Assembly (NCBI GenBank): GCA_964458705.1 | Contig: CAYWKD010000014.1 | Span: 1-64,000, forward strand | DNA from: JAAUTG01 sp964458705 | GTDB taxonomy: Bacteria > Bacteroidota > Bacteroidia > Chitinophagales > Saprospiraceae | Reading direction: 5' to 3' | Length of the DNA: 64,000 nt | Shown: positions 17,390 to 25,884 of the stretch, piece by piece | Numbering within the stretch: the first letter of the stretch is position 1 | How the letters are laid out: every line of letters starts with the position of its first letter | The notes under the pieces: generated by a model | Database searches by the model: none | Seen by the model: the letters and a program-made list of their open reading frames with translations, nothing else | What the model was told of the DNA's origin: nothing | Made by a program: the position numbers and the translations under genes

Positions 17390-18223
17390 TTACTTTTTTT
17401 CTTCTAGCACAACTGCCGAAATTCCAGCAGCAACAATGCCAATTTTTTGCCAATCATCCTGACTTGCATATCGGTAAAAAATGCCTTTGCTGAACATTTT
17501 TCCCTTAAAGAAGAAACTTTTAACAATGTTATCTTGCTTTACATTTTCTAAAGCCACAATGAAATCATCTTCCATATAAATTCCTTCTTCCGACAAATCT
17601 ACCTCAAAGGACTTCCGAATATCCTCACAAGCACGAGATAAATAAATTGGGCGCTTCAATACATTATTGTTTGGCATTCCACGTTTGACATCATAAACAT
17701 TTAATCGAAAAAACATAGAGTCAGCCTCGCAGTTACCAACTGCAATATTAACTTTATCCAAGTAAGCTGGACGCTTTAGCTTCATGTAGGTGCCTGCTTC
17801 GATTCCTACATTTTTACCAGAAAAGCCAATAGATATAGACTCACTTGGATCATCTATTCCTACTACTTTCCTATTCAGCGCTTTAGATTCAATTTCTACC
17901 GATTCGAGCTTATAATCAATTTGCTTCATCTCTAAAGTACAACCATTGGCACAATCCGATTTGAAAGCAGAGACTTGGCTACTCAGCGGCTCATATCCAA
18001 TAATGGAAATTACTAATGTATCTTCATCATAAGCGCTAGGAATAGCTAAGCTGAATCGCCCTTTATTATCAGAAACAGTACCTATACCTTGCGATAGCAC
18101 GCCAATATTTGCGTACGCTACGGGAACTTTTGTTTCGCTATCTATGAGTTTTCCATTAGCTTCTTGAGCTAACATAAGATTAAAACAAGGTATTAAGACA
18201 AAGAGAATAAGGACTTTTTTCAC
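17390..18223 (-). CDS. Carboxypeptidase-regulatory-like (CarboxypepD_reg) secreted protein
   Basis: The 277-residue protein has a signal peptide (LILFVLIPCFNLMLAQ) and then the CarboxypepD_reg-like beta-sandwich ANGKLIDSETKVPVAYANIGVLSQGIGTVSDNKGRFSLAIP, a domain that precedes many TonB-dependent receptors and surface proteins in Bacteroidota. The rest (residues 100-277) is beta-rich with conserved-looking cysteines (DCANGC, GNCEADS, RACED) and has no plug or barrel, so it is not a receptor. The function is unknown, probably periplasmic or at the outer membrane. The start codon is GTG at 18223, since no in-frame ATG precedes the signal peptide. Confidence 0.75.
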   Translation of the reverse strand: MKKVLILFVLIPCFNLMLAQEANGKLIDSETKVPVAYANIGVLSQGIGTVSDNKGRFSLAIPSAYDEDTLVISIIGYEPLSSQVSAFKSDCANGCTLEMKQIDYKLESVEIESKALNRKVVGIDDPSESISIGFSGKNVGIEAGTYMKLKRPAYLDKVNIAVGNCEADSMFFRLNVYDVKRGMPNNNVLKRPIYLSRACEDIRKSFEVDLSEEGIYMEDDFIVALENVKQDNIVKSFFFKGKMFSKGIFYRYASQDDWQKIGIVAAGISAVVLEEKK

Positions 18224-18394
18224 TGTATTTATTTTTATAGAAAACGGTACAAACTAAAAAGTTGTTACAATCATGAGCTAATTTTGAGTTTTAGTTGGTA
18301 ATAGGAGCAATTTTCTAGGCGTTTGTATTCCAAACTGAGGCTCATAGGATAATTAATCGTAATTACTCAAGCCAAAAGTGAACAACAACAAAAA

Positions 18395-20635
18395 ATGCTG
18401 AAATTTAGGACAATAGCGAAACATATTATCTTCTCCTTCCCAATTCAGTTAGTCCTTCTGCATATAAAAAATCATGTATTGCTGAGTTCAATTTGGATAT
18501 TGCTAGGAGCTTTGATTACGGGGGCTTTCGCTGGTAAGTTCGGTATAAAGTACCTCTTTTGGTCACCAGAATATTTAGGTCAAGTCAACTTTTGGAGTTT
18601 CTTTTTTCTGGGTTTATGCTTTGCAAGTTTCTCTATGACATGGAACTTAACGACGTATATGCTTTCCGCTCACCATTTTCCTTTTTTAGCTTCCCTTAAA
18701 CGACCTTTCACAAAGTACAGCATCAATAACTTTATTGTCCCGACTATTCTCATTACAATCATACTGACGCTACATATCAAATTTGAAGTTCAAGAAGGAA
18801 TATTCACTTGGGAAAGAATCATTTACAATTGTCTAGGTTTTATCTTTGGAATGTTCAGTTTGGTTATTTTGCTGCTTGCTTATTTCATTTCGACCAACAA
18901 AGATATTTTAAGCTACACGGAACAATACGATCATACTCCACCCAATCTCATACGGTCAATCTCCCCGGGCAGAGTATTGGACATAGATGAAATTCGCTCA
19001 GAGATAAAGGGCTGGCGCGTGGAAACTTATCTTACAGAATCTTTACTGCCAAGGCGGGTTAGGAGTGTTTCGCATTACAGCTTAAAAACGCTACTTCGCG
19101 TATTCAAACAAAACCACACCAATGCACTCGCCGTGCAGTTGACTAGTTTGATTGTATTGGCTATATTAGGTGCATTAATTGAAAATCCAAACTTTAGAAT
19201 CCCCGCAGGTGCAAGCATTTTCCTCTTGGCAAGTATCGTAGTAGCTATTTTGGGCGCAATTATTTACTGGTTTCATCATTGGAGCTTCACTGTATTTATT
19301 CTACTTTTTCTAATGATGAATTTCATGGCGAAGCAAGGCATCCTTAATCATAAAAATAAGGCTTATGGACTAAACTACGAAGTAGATCGTCCAGCTTATC
19401 AGTTTGACTCTCTCAATATGCTATTTGACAAAACAGCTATCTCGGCGGACAGCTTGAACACAATACAAATTCTTGAAAACTGGAAACGCAATATGGGAGA
19501 AGAACGCCCCAAAATGGTATTAACTTGTGTGAGTGGCGGTGGCTTGAAATCTGCTACTTGGGCAATGCAAGTCCTAAGAACTGCCGACAGCATCACTAAC
19601 AGCTCTTTGATGCAACATACAGTATTGATGTCAGGTGCATCAGGAGGGATGATTGGTATGGCTTATTTTAGAGAACTTTACCAGGAGCGTCAAAATGATA
19701 CAAGTGTTAATCCTTATGATGTGAAGCACATTTATAATGTTTCAAAAGATTTGTTGAATCCGATTGCTTTTACAATTGTTACAAATGATCTCTTCATGCC
19801 TAGAGGAAAATTTAAGGTTGGAACAACAGAATTCATAAAAGATCGAGGCTATATTTTTGAGCAGCAACTCAATGAAAACACTCAAAATAGATTAGATAAA
19901 TCATTAGCAGATTACAAACATTTAGAGCAATCTGCCACTATACCCATGCTATTCATAACGCCTTACATTGTCAATGATGCCAGAAGAGTGGTGATTTCAC
20001 CACACTCGGTATCTTATATGGCTGCTGCTCCTTCAGTAGAAAAGGAGGGAGGCTACGATTTGGATGCAGTTGATTTTCAGCGACTTTTTCGAAACCAATC
20101 TCCAGATAGCCTTCGATTTCTTTCCGCCCTAAGAATGAATGCAACCTATCCTTACGTATTGCCTCGTGTTACTTTGCCAACTAAGCCAGACATTGAGGTG
20201 ATGGATGCAGGTTATAGAGATAACTTTGGACTGAAAACAGCTACTCGATTCACCACTTTTTTCAAGGATTGGATTAAAGCCAATACAAGTGGCATTGTCA
20301 TTGTGGCTGCAAGAGGCATCAAGCGAAATTCGAGACAATTAACCGCAACGGATAATGATGGAATAATCGAATCATTAGTTGATCCACTAGGTATTGTAGG
20401 ACAAATCATTACCTTGCAAGATTATGAACACGACGCCGATCTCAGTTCATTACAACAACTTCTTGGAACTGGCTTCTTAAAGGTACTTTGGTTCGTTTAT
20501 GAACCCTCTAACCAAAGTGAGGAGGCTTCAATGACTTTTCATCTCACGGAGCGAGAGCGAAAGGATATCTTAGAAGCCATTTCGCTCAAGCACAACCAGA
20601 AGAATTTATCTATGCTAAAACATTATCTCGAGTAG
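18395..20635 (+). CDS. Patatin-like phospholipase with multi-helix membrane N-terminus
   Basis: The 746-residue protein has about seven predicted membrane helices in residues 1-310 (for example SIWILLGALITGAFAG, VPTILITIILTLHI, CLGFIFGMFSLVILLLAYFI, SIFLLASIVVAILGAII) and then a patatin-like domain. The oxyanion-hole glycine run is SGGGLKSATW near residue 378, the nucleophile serine lies in MSGASGGMIG near 413, and the catalytic Asp in DAGYRDNFGL near 603, so the Ser-Asp dyad looks intact. Such enzymes cleave acyl chains from phospholipids; the membrane N-terminus suggests it acts on the inner membrane. It is monocistronic. Confidence 0.85.
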   Translation: MLKFRTIAKHIIFSFPIQLVLLHIKNHVLLSSIWILLGALITGAFAGKFGIKYLFWSPEYLGQVNFWSFFFLGLCFASFSMTWNLTTYMLSAHHFPFLASLKRPFTKYSINNFIVPTILITIILTLHIKFEVQEGIFTWERIIYNCLGFIFGMFSLVILLLAYFISTNKDILSYTEQYDHTPPNLIRSISPGRVLDIDEIRSEIKGWRVETYLTESLLPRRVRSVSHYSLKTLLRVFKQNHTNALAVQLTSLIVLAILGALIENPNFRIPAGASIFLLASIVVAILGAIIYWFHHWSFTVFILLFLMMNFMAKQGILNHKNKAYGLNYEVDRPAYQFDSLNMLFDKTAISADSLNTIQILENWKRNMGEERPKMVLTCVSGGGLKSATWAMQVLRTADSITNSSLMQHTVLMSGASGGMIGMAYFRELYQERQNDTSVNPYDVKHIYNVSKDLLNPIAFTIVTNDLFMPRGKFKVGTTEFIKDRGYIFEQQLNENTQNRLDKSLADYKHLEQSATIPMLFITPYIVNDARRVVISPHSVSYMAAAPSVEKEGGYDLDAVDFQRLFRNQSPDSLRFLSALRMNATYPYVLPRVTLPTKPDIEVMDAGYRDNFGLKTATRFTTFFKDWIKANTSGIVIVAARGIKRNSRQLTATDNDGIIESLVDPLGIVGQIITLQDYEHDADLSSLQQLLGTGFLKVLWFVYEPSNQSEEASMTFHLTERERKDILEAISLKHNQKNLSMLKHYLE

Positions 20636-20691
20636 AATAAGCATTTAGAAGAACCATTTTTTGATAACAACCTTTTTACGATCTAAAAAAG

Positions 20692-20766
20692 TGATCCATA
20701 CTGGACTCGAACCAGTGACCTCTGCCCTGTCAAGGCAGCGCTCTAAACCAACTGAGCTAATGGATC
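20692..20766 (-). tRNA. tRNA-Val (anticodon GAC)
   Basis: On the minus strand the 75-nt sequence folds into a full cloverleaf: acceptor GATCCAT/ATGGATC, D arm with AGTTGG, anticodon stem CTGCC/GGCAG with loop TTGACAG (anticodon GAC, reading GUC/GUU), and T arm ACTGG-TTCGAGT-CCAGT. The discriminator base is A, and CCA is not encoded. Confidence 0.95.
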
Positions 20767-20776
20767 AATGACTGGG

Positions 20777-21157
20777 TTAACCACCTGTTTCATGGCGCAA
20801 TTGCTCCATTTGATTGTTCCAGAGTTGCTTTTGATCTTCTACTTCATCGTCATCACAGAAGTCCATAATTTCTAAAATTGTTTCGCCTGTAACTGGTGAT
20901 TTCGAAAATCGAATTTCAAAGTATTCATCTTCATTATCTGCTTCTTCCCATTTGAAACGTAGGCGGGCATCTTCTTCCTGCTCTACTAATTCCGCAACTT
21001 CTTCCGAACCACTCCAAGAGAAAGTAAAAATGTTGTCATTTATATCCACTTCATCACAAAACCAGCTCACCAAACGAGCAGGTTCTAGAAAAAATCTGTA
21101 CAAAATGCCAGGTGATGCTCTAAAAATGTATTCTAATTCAATACTTACTCTATCCAT
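20777..21157 (-). CDS. START-like domain protein (Bacteroidota-specific)
   Basis: The 126-residue acidic protein (MDRVSIELEYIFRASPGILYRFFLEPARLVSWFCDEVDI) matches the small START-like/SRPBCC proteins conserved across Bacteroidota: the N-terminal strand-helix contains LYRFFLxPxRLxxWFxDxV and the C-terminus is a long helix (EDQKQLWNNQMEQLRHETGG). The fold makes a hydrophobic pocket for a small ligand. No function is established that I know of. It lies immediately upstream of tRNA-Val on the same strand and may share a primary transcript with it. Confidence 0.85.
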   Translation of the reverse strand: MDRVSIELEYIFRASPGILYRFFLEPARLVSWFCDEVDINDNIFTFSWSGSEEVAELVEQEEDARLRFKWEEADNEDEYFEIRFSKSPVTGETILEIMDFCDDDEVEDQKQLWNNQMEQLRHETGG

Positions 21158-21416
21158 AGTTTTAGAATTATTTGGTCGTATGCTTCTTGTACGAGTGGCT
21201 TTAAAAGTTGAACACTGAATTAATTCTCTTGTTCCTATATTGATGTAAATAAGTTAGAAACCCTACATCGCAATTAAGATTGTTCACTTTTCGTGCAATA
21301 AAACAGAAATAAATGATTTATGCAAAAAAAATGATCTATTTACTAGAAAGTTTAGCAAATCGTGCAATTGTAAGACTTCATTAATTTTTTTCCTTCTAAA
21401 AAAAGCCTTAAAACAT

Positions 21417-22328
21417 ATGAAATTTGGAAAGCTCCCAAGCGTTGATACAGTCGATTTTAATTTTTTAGATACTTCTGAAAGCACTAAACAAGTGTTGGAA
21501 AAATATCCAAATCCTGAACGGCAGTATTTCTATATCGGTTGCACGGGATGGAGTATGAAAGAATGGATAGGAAGCGTTTATCCATCTAAAACTAAGGCAA
21601 AAGATTTTTTAAAAGCATACGGCAAGCAGTTCAATACCATAGAATTAAATACGACGCATTATCGTATTCCAACCCTTCAAACCATTGAGAAATGGAGACA
21701 AGAAACCCCTAGCGACTTTCGGTTTTGCCCAAAGATTCCACAAATTATAAGTCATAGAAAAGATTTGGGAATATCGGGAGATAACATTCAGCGATTTTGC
21801 GATGTCATAGCTAGATTAGAAGAGCGATTAGGCTGCTGCTTTTTGCAATTACCTCCCTACTTTGCCACAGATCGGCTGCCATTATTGCAACAATTCATCG
21901 AACAATTCCCTACATCATCCATCCCCTTAGCCATTGAGTTGAGGCATGAAAGCTGGTTCAAAGAAAAAGAATACTTTGAAGCACTGATGTCGCTATGTGA
22001 AGCAACAAAAGTATCAACTGTAATCACAGATGTGGCGGGAAGAAGAGATGTGTTGCATTTGCGATTGGCGACCAACAGCGTGCTTGTTCGATTTGTAGGA
22101 AATGCTTTACATCCGACAGATTATACGCGAATTGACGACTGGATAAAGCAGTTAAAAATATGGTTTGCTCAAGGGCTTCAAGCGGTCTATTTCTTTCCAC
22201 ACGAACCAGATAACCTACTCGCACCTGAACTAGCTGCTTACCTCTTACAACAAGTAGAAAAAGAACTTAATGTTATTGTAAGAGGTCCTAATTTTATAAA
22301 AGAACAGAAGCAAATGAGTCTATTCTAG
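21417..22328 (+). CDS. DUF72 domain-containing protein
   Basis: The 303-residue TIM-barrel-like protein shows the DUF72 hallmarks: FYIGCTGWSMKEWIGSVYP near the start of the domain, NTIELNTTHYRIPTLQTIEKWRQETPSDFRFCPKIPQIISH, then LGCCFLQLPPYF, and at the end QAVYFFPHEPDN. The family is widespread, and its biochemical role is not established to my knowledge. It is cytoplasmic and monocistronic, and ends 40 bp from the converging CHU_C gene. Confidence 0.9.
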   Translation: MKFGKLPSVDTVDFNFLDTSESTKQVLEKYPNPERQYFYIGCTGWSMKEWIGSVYPSKTKAKDFLKAYGKQFNTIELNTTHYRIPTLQTIEKWRQETPSDFRFCPKIPQIISHRKDLGISGDNIQRFCDVIARLEERLGCCFLQLPPYFATDRLPLLQQFIEQFPTSSIPLAIELRHESWFKEKEYFEALMSLCEATKVSTVITDVAGRRDVLHLRLATNSVLVRFVGNALHPTDYTRIDDWIKQLKIWFAQGLQAVYFFPHEPDNLLAPELAAYLLQQVEKELNVIVRGPNFIKEQKQMSLF

Positions 22329-22367
22329 CTACTACATACAAATAGCAAAAACAAAACCTATTAGCGT

Positions 22368-25076
22368 TCACCTTAATAAAGTTACTTCTCCTGCTTCACT
22401 AACTTTGCGTTGTTTGCCATTTTCCTCTACGGTATAGGTAACTCGCCAAACATACACACCATTGGATGCCAACTCGTTTTCAATGCTACCGTCCCAGCCT
22501 TGCTGAAGTTCCTCCGTCTGAAAAATGAGCGTTCCCCAGCGATCAAAAATTTGTAGTGAGTAGGCTAAGAAATCGCAATTTGGAAAGGGGCGAAATAGAT
22601 CATTTTTATCATCTTCATTGGGCGAAAAGACGTTTGGAATATAAACCTCACAACGATCACACCACTCAATTTCGATATCATCCATAAGCATTTCACAGTC
22701 ATTACTCACTTCTACAAAATAGTAACCTGCTTCGGTTGCTTCAAAACTTGCGGTGCTAGAACCGTCCTGCCATTTGTAGTCTTTGGCATTAGTCTTTGGT
22801 TTTAAAGTCAGGCTACTTCCTTTGCAGATAACGGTGTCTTGCCCTAAATTGATGATGAGCGGTTCTGTTTGTTCTACTATTACGCCGTCCATTGCGATTC
22901 CGCAATCATTAGTAACTGTGAGTGTGTAGTAGCCTGCGGCACTCACTTCGTATTGAGCAACTGCGCTACCGTCTTGCCATTTATAGCTGACATTTTTTGG
23001 AGGAGTACCAAGTAAAATAGTATCATTAGGACAAAGCGTTCGATCCGCCCCTAAGTTAATCTCAGGCGCAGCATTTAAGGTGACAGCTACACTATCTTTA
23101 TGCTGAAAGCAATCATTAGTAGCTATTACCCAGTAATCTCCTGTTTCTTGCACAGTATAAATAGGGCTTTTTGAATTATCTTGCCATTGGATGTCAACGT
23201 TCTCCAAAGTAACAATTAAATCAACTGTTTCTCCTTCACACATCACAACATCCTCTCCTAACTCCAATTCAAAATTGGCGATTAAATTGATGGTAATTTC
23301 ATCACTCACTGTTTCACAAGCATTACTGACCGTTACTGCATACTGCCCTTCGGAAACTACTTCTAAGGTCGGAAGAGTTGAGCCATCCTGCCACTCGTAG
23401 GTTGCATTAGGTTGACTAGCTTCTAAGAATATAGTTTCGCCTTCGCAAAGTGTTCGATCTTGACCTAAGTTTAGTGAAAGTGGACTTTCGTAATCTACTT
23501 GAACCTCGTCGCTAATTTCGCCGCAATTGGTTGTAACCGTCACAGCGTAAATCCCTGATTGAGTAACTGTAAAATTGGAATTGGTTGAACCATCCTGCCA
23601 TTCGTAAGCTGCATTGTTCAATGCTACATTTAACTGAATCGTCTCATCTGGGCAAAGCAATTGATCTTCTCCTAGTTCAATACTAGGACTTTCCGTGAAA
23701 GTGATTGCTACCTCATCTTGGACACTTGCACAGTCATCGGTTACAGTAACTGCGTAAGTTCCGGATGTGGATATAGTCAAAATAGGCGAAGTGCTGCCTG
23801 TACTCCAAAGGTAGTTAGCTCCAAGATTAGTAACATCTAGTATAACATTATCGCCTTCACAGACTGTTCTATCTTCTCCTAAATTTATGGCTAAATTATT
23901 TCCAGCGTTGTGCATAACAGTGATGATATCCGATCCCATGCGACAGCCATCGGTTACAGTAACTGCGTAAACGCCTTCTTCAATAACGTTAATAATAGGT
24001 GACACATCCCCCGTATTCCAAAGATAAGTAGCTGTGGGCGAATCGACTGTGGCATCTAGTTCTACGGTAGTATTTGGGCAGGTAGTAATATCATTACCCA
24101 GTTCAATCTCCATTTCTTCTTCAACGCTGATGTCAAATGTCAGGGCTGTATTGAATGCCGGATTATTGCAAAGATCTAATACCTCTGTTGAGCGATCACC
24201 ATCTAATCGTAAAGTAAACGAACCAGAAGTAGTAATAGCAGGCTCAATAAGTAAGTCAAATGATTTAGTATATAAGCCGCCTAGATCACAGACGGGAGAT
24301 AGCAATCTGACATCATAAGAACCACCCGGACCTTCCAATACAAAGTTAAAGGCATCTATTGTAGCACATTGAATAGGCTCGTTGAACTCAATTTCTATTG
24401 AGTTATCGCCGCACTGTTGTGGGAAAGTGGCGTTGGTTACTTCAGGGTCTTCTAAATCAAAAATACCAATGCCTGCCGAAACTCCAAAGTCAATCGTATA
24501 GCCATTTGTGGAGCGCGACCAATTTGAGACAACTAGAACATAAACATTCCCTTTTTGAACTGGCACTAGAGCATTAACTGGATTGTTGCCTGAACTTATT
24601 GTAGGCGGATCATGATGGCAGCCACCTCCTTGAATACGGTAATCAGAATCACCCGTAGCACCTGTTACTCCAACACAACTCATGTCATTACCTTGCTGGC
24701 CTGCGGCGTTGCAGCTTACTAATAAATCTGGATTTGTACGAATCTCCTCGCAAGAAGCAGTGGTGAGGTCATACAAAGCCCAGTCGTAATCGTCTTGTAA
24801 GTCATTTGGCGTTAAGATGAACCCAAAGTTTCCAGTTTCATTCACCGTAAAAGTGTACCAAATTGCATTTTCTTCATGTGCTAAGCAAGAGATATTTCGA
24901 TCTATTTCGTCAGTGTAGTTACCAAAACCACTAGCTACTTTATCTTCTGTATAAATTGGTTGGCAAATGGGAATAGCTCCTAGACAATCTTGAATGGTCG
25001 GCACTTGCGCCAGTGCACTAAAGGGCAATAAAAAACCTGCCATTATCAAAGATAATGATCGTAATGTGTGTATCAT
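22368..25076 (-). CDS. Gliding-motility-associated C-terminal (CHU_C) surface protein with seven Ig-like repeats
   Basis: The 902-residue secreted protein has a signal peptide (residues 1-23), an N-terminal beta-sandwich region with several cysteines (25-320), and seven tandem repeats of about 70 residues (325-815). Each repeat starts LGxDxxxCxxxTxxL and contains YxWQDGSTxPxxxVxxxGxYxVTVTNxCxxxxDxV. It ends in the CHU_C/T9SS type B sorting domain (YIPNVFSPNEDDKNDLFRPF... QIFDRWGTLIFQTEELQQGWDG... GVYVWRVTYT). CHU_C sends proteins through T9SS to the cell surface. The repeats probably form a stalk for adhesion. Strong repeat identity (LGEDRTLC, YEWQDGST) suggests recent duplication. Confidence 0.92.
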   Translation of the reverse strand: MIHTLRSLSLIMAGFLLPFSALAQVPTIQDCLGAIPICQPIYTEDKVASGFGNYTDEIDRNISCLAHEENAIWYTFTVNETGNFGFILTPNDLQDDYDWALYDLTTASCEEIRTNPDLLVSCNAAGQQGNDMSCVGVTGATGDSDYRIQGGGCHHDPPTISSGNNPVNALVPVQKGNVYVLVVSNWSRSTNGYTIDFGVSAGIGIFDLEDPEVTNATFPQQCGDNSIEIEFNEPIQCATIDAFNFVLEGPGGSYDVRLLSPVCDLGGLYTKSFDLLIEPAITTSGSFTLRLDGDRSTEVLDLCNNPAFNTALTFDISVEEEMEIELGNDITTCPNTTVELDATVDSPTATYLWNTGDVSPIINVIEEGVYAVTVTDGCRMGSDIITVMHNAGNNLAINLGEDRTVCEGDNVILDVTNLGANYLWSTGSTSPILTISTSGTYAVTVTDDCASVQDEVAITFTESPSIELGEDQLLCPDETIQLNVALNNAAYEWQDGSTNSNFTVTQSGIYAVTVTTNCGEISDEVQVDYESPLSLNLGQDRTLCEGETIFLEASQPNATYEWQDGSTLPTLEVVSEGQYAVTVSNACETVSDEITINLIANFELELGEDVVMCEGETVDLIVTLENVDIQWQDNSKSPIYTVQETGDYWVIATNDCFQHKDSVAVTLNAAPEINLGADRTLCPNDTILLGTPPKNVSYKWQDGSAVAQYEVSAAGYYTLTVTNDCGIAMDGVIVEQTEPLIINLGQDTVICKGSSLTLKPKTNAKDYKWQDGSSTASFEATEAGYYFVEVSNDCEMLMDDIEIEWCDRCEVYIPNVFSPNEDDKNDLFRPFPNCDFLAYSLQIFDRWGTLIFQTEELQQGWDGSIENELASNGVYVWRVTYTVEENGKQRKVSEAGEVTLLR

Positions 25077-25261
25077 ACTTAATCGGTTTTGGCTTGAAGC
25101 ATTTGTTTAATCCTTCAAGTACTTTTTTCTTGCAAAGTAGGAAGTTTAACACATTAAGTAAAGACCAAATATGTGAGCGGAAAGATTGGACTACGGAATA
25201 GCCTATTTATCTCCAGAAATGGTGAACGGTTAAATTTATGCAGCTATTCATTCATTAAGAT

Positions 25262-25594
25262 TCAATTTCCTGAAGAATCTCTTGAAGGCAATAAAGGTTT
25301 TATGGCAGTAGAGTCTCTTAGTTTAAGCGGTGCTGGTGCTTCTGGTTTATTTGGCTTAGACGGTTTTTTAATGGTGTTCTTCTCCATCTTTGCCCTAGCA
25401 ATCAAGATAGAATCTACTATGGTATTAGCGCTTTCGTACAGTTCATTCATACAACGATCGTACTTACTTTCTGTCAATGCCACAACTCGCTTTTGCACTT
25501 CCGCTGCTATAAGTGCGGCCTTAGCTTCTTCTGAGATTTCCTCTTCGCAAGCAAGCAAGCCAAGCAGTAATAAAGAAAACACCATATACCTCAT
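25262..25594 (-). CDS. Small lipoprotein of unknown function (second of a pair)
   Basis: The 110-residue product has a clear lipoprotein signal (FSLLLLGLLACEEE). A helical middle region follows (AKAALIAAEVQKRVVALTESKYDRCMNELYESANTIVDSILIARAKME) and then a proline/lysine-rich, probably disordered tail (KKPSKPNKPEAPAPLKL). I recognise no family. Its ATG shares a base with the stop codon of the preceding gene (TAATG), so translation of the two is probably coupled. Both products carry a motif of the form YxxxxxExxxxxVDSxL, which hints that they are distant paralogues. Confidence 0.65.
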   Translation of the reverse strand: MRYMVFSLLLLGLLACEEEISEEAKAALIAAEVQKRVVALTESKYDRCMNELYESANTIVDSILIARAKMEKNTIKKPSKPNKPEAPAPLKLRDSTAIKPLLPSRDSSGN

Positions 25595-25875
25595 TATTCA
25601 AAGCGTTTTTTTTGTTGAGCAATTTCTACTAAACGCACTTTCAAAATCGAATCCGTTACGGCCTCCAATCTTTCGGCTTTGATGGTTTCACATTGTAGAT
25701 TGAGCGAATCAATAACCGCTTCATACGCCAAGTTATACAAAGAATCTACGACCTGTCTATCCTCGTAACGCAGTGTCAGTGGTGGCGGTTCAGAGCATTG
25801 AAGCGTGCAGCAGCTAATAATGAGTAGTGTGAATAGCCTATAAACTGTTAGCGTACACAATAACTTTTTTTGCAT
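25594..25875 (-). CDS. Small lipoprotein of unknown function (first of a pair)
   Basis: The 93-residue product has a hydrophobic signal ending LQCSEP (lipobox-like TLQC; an earlier IISCC is also possible), then a helical, charged region (DRQVVDSLYNLAYEAVIDSLNLQCETIKAERLEAVTDSILKVRLVEIAQQKKRFE). No family is recognised. It is translationally coupled to the next small lipoprotein by a TAATG overlap and ends up 9 bp downstream of nhaA, so the three may share one transcript. Confidence 0.6.
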   Translation of the reverse strand: MQKKLLCTLTVYRLFTLLIISCCTLQCSEPPPLTLRYEDRQVVDSLYNLAYEAVIDSLNLQCETIKAERLEAVTDSILKVRLVEIAQQKKRFE

Positions 25876-25884
25876 CTTGTCTGC

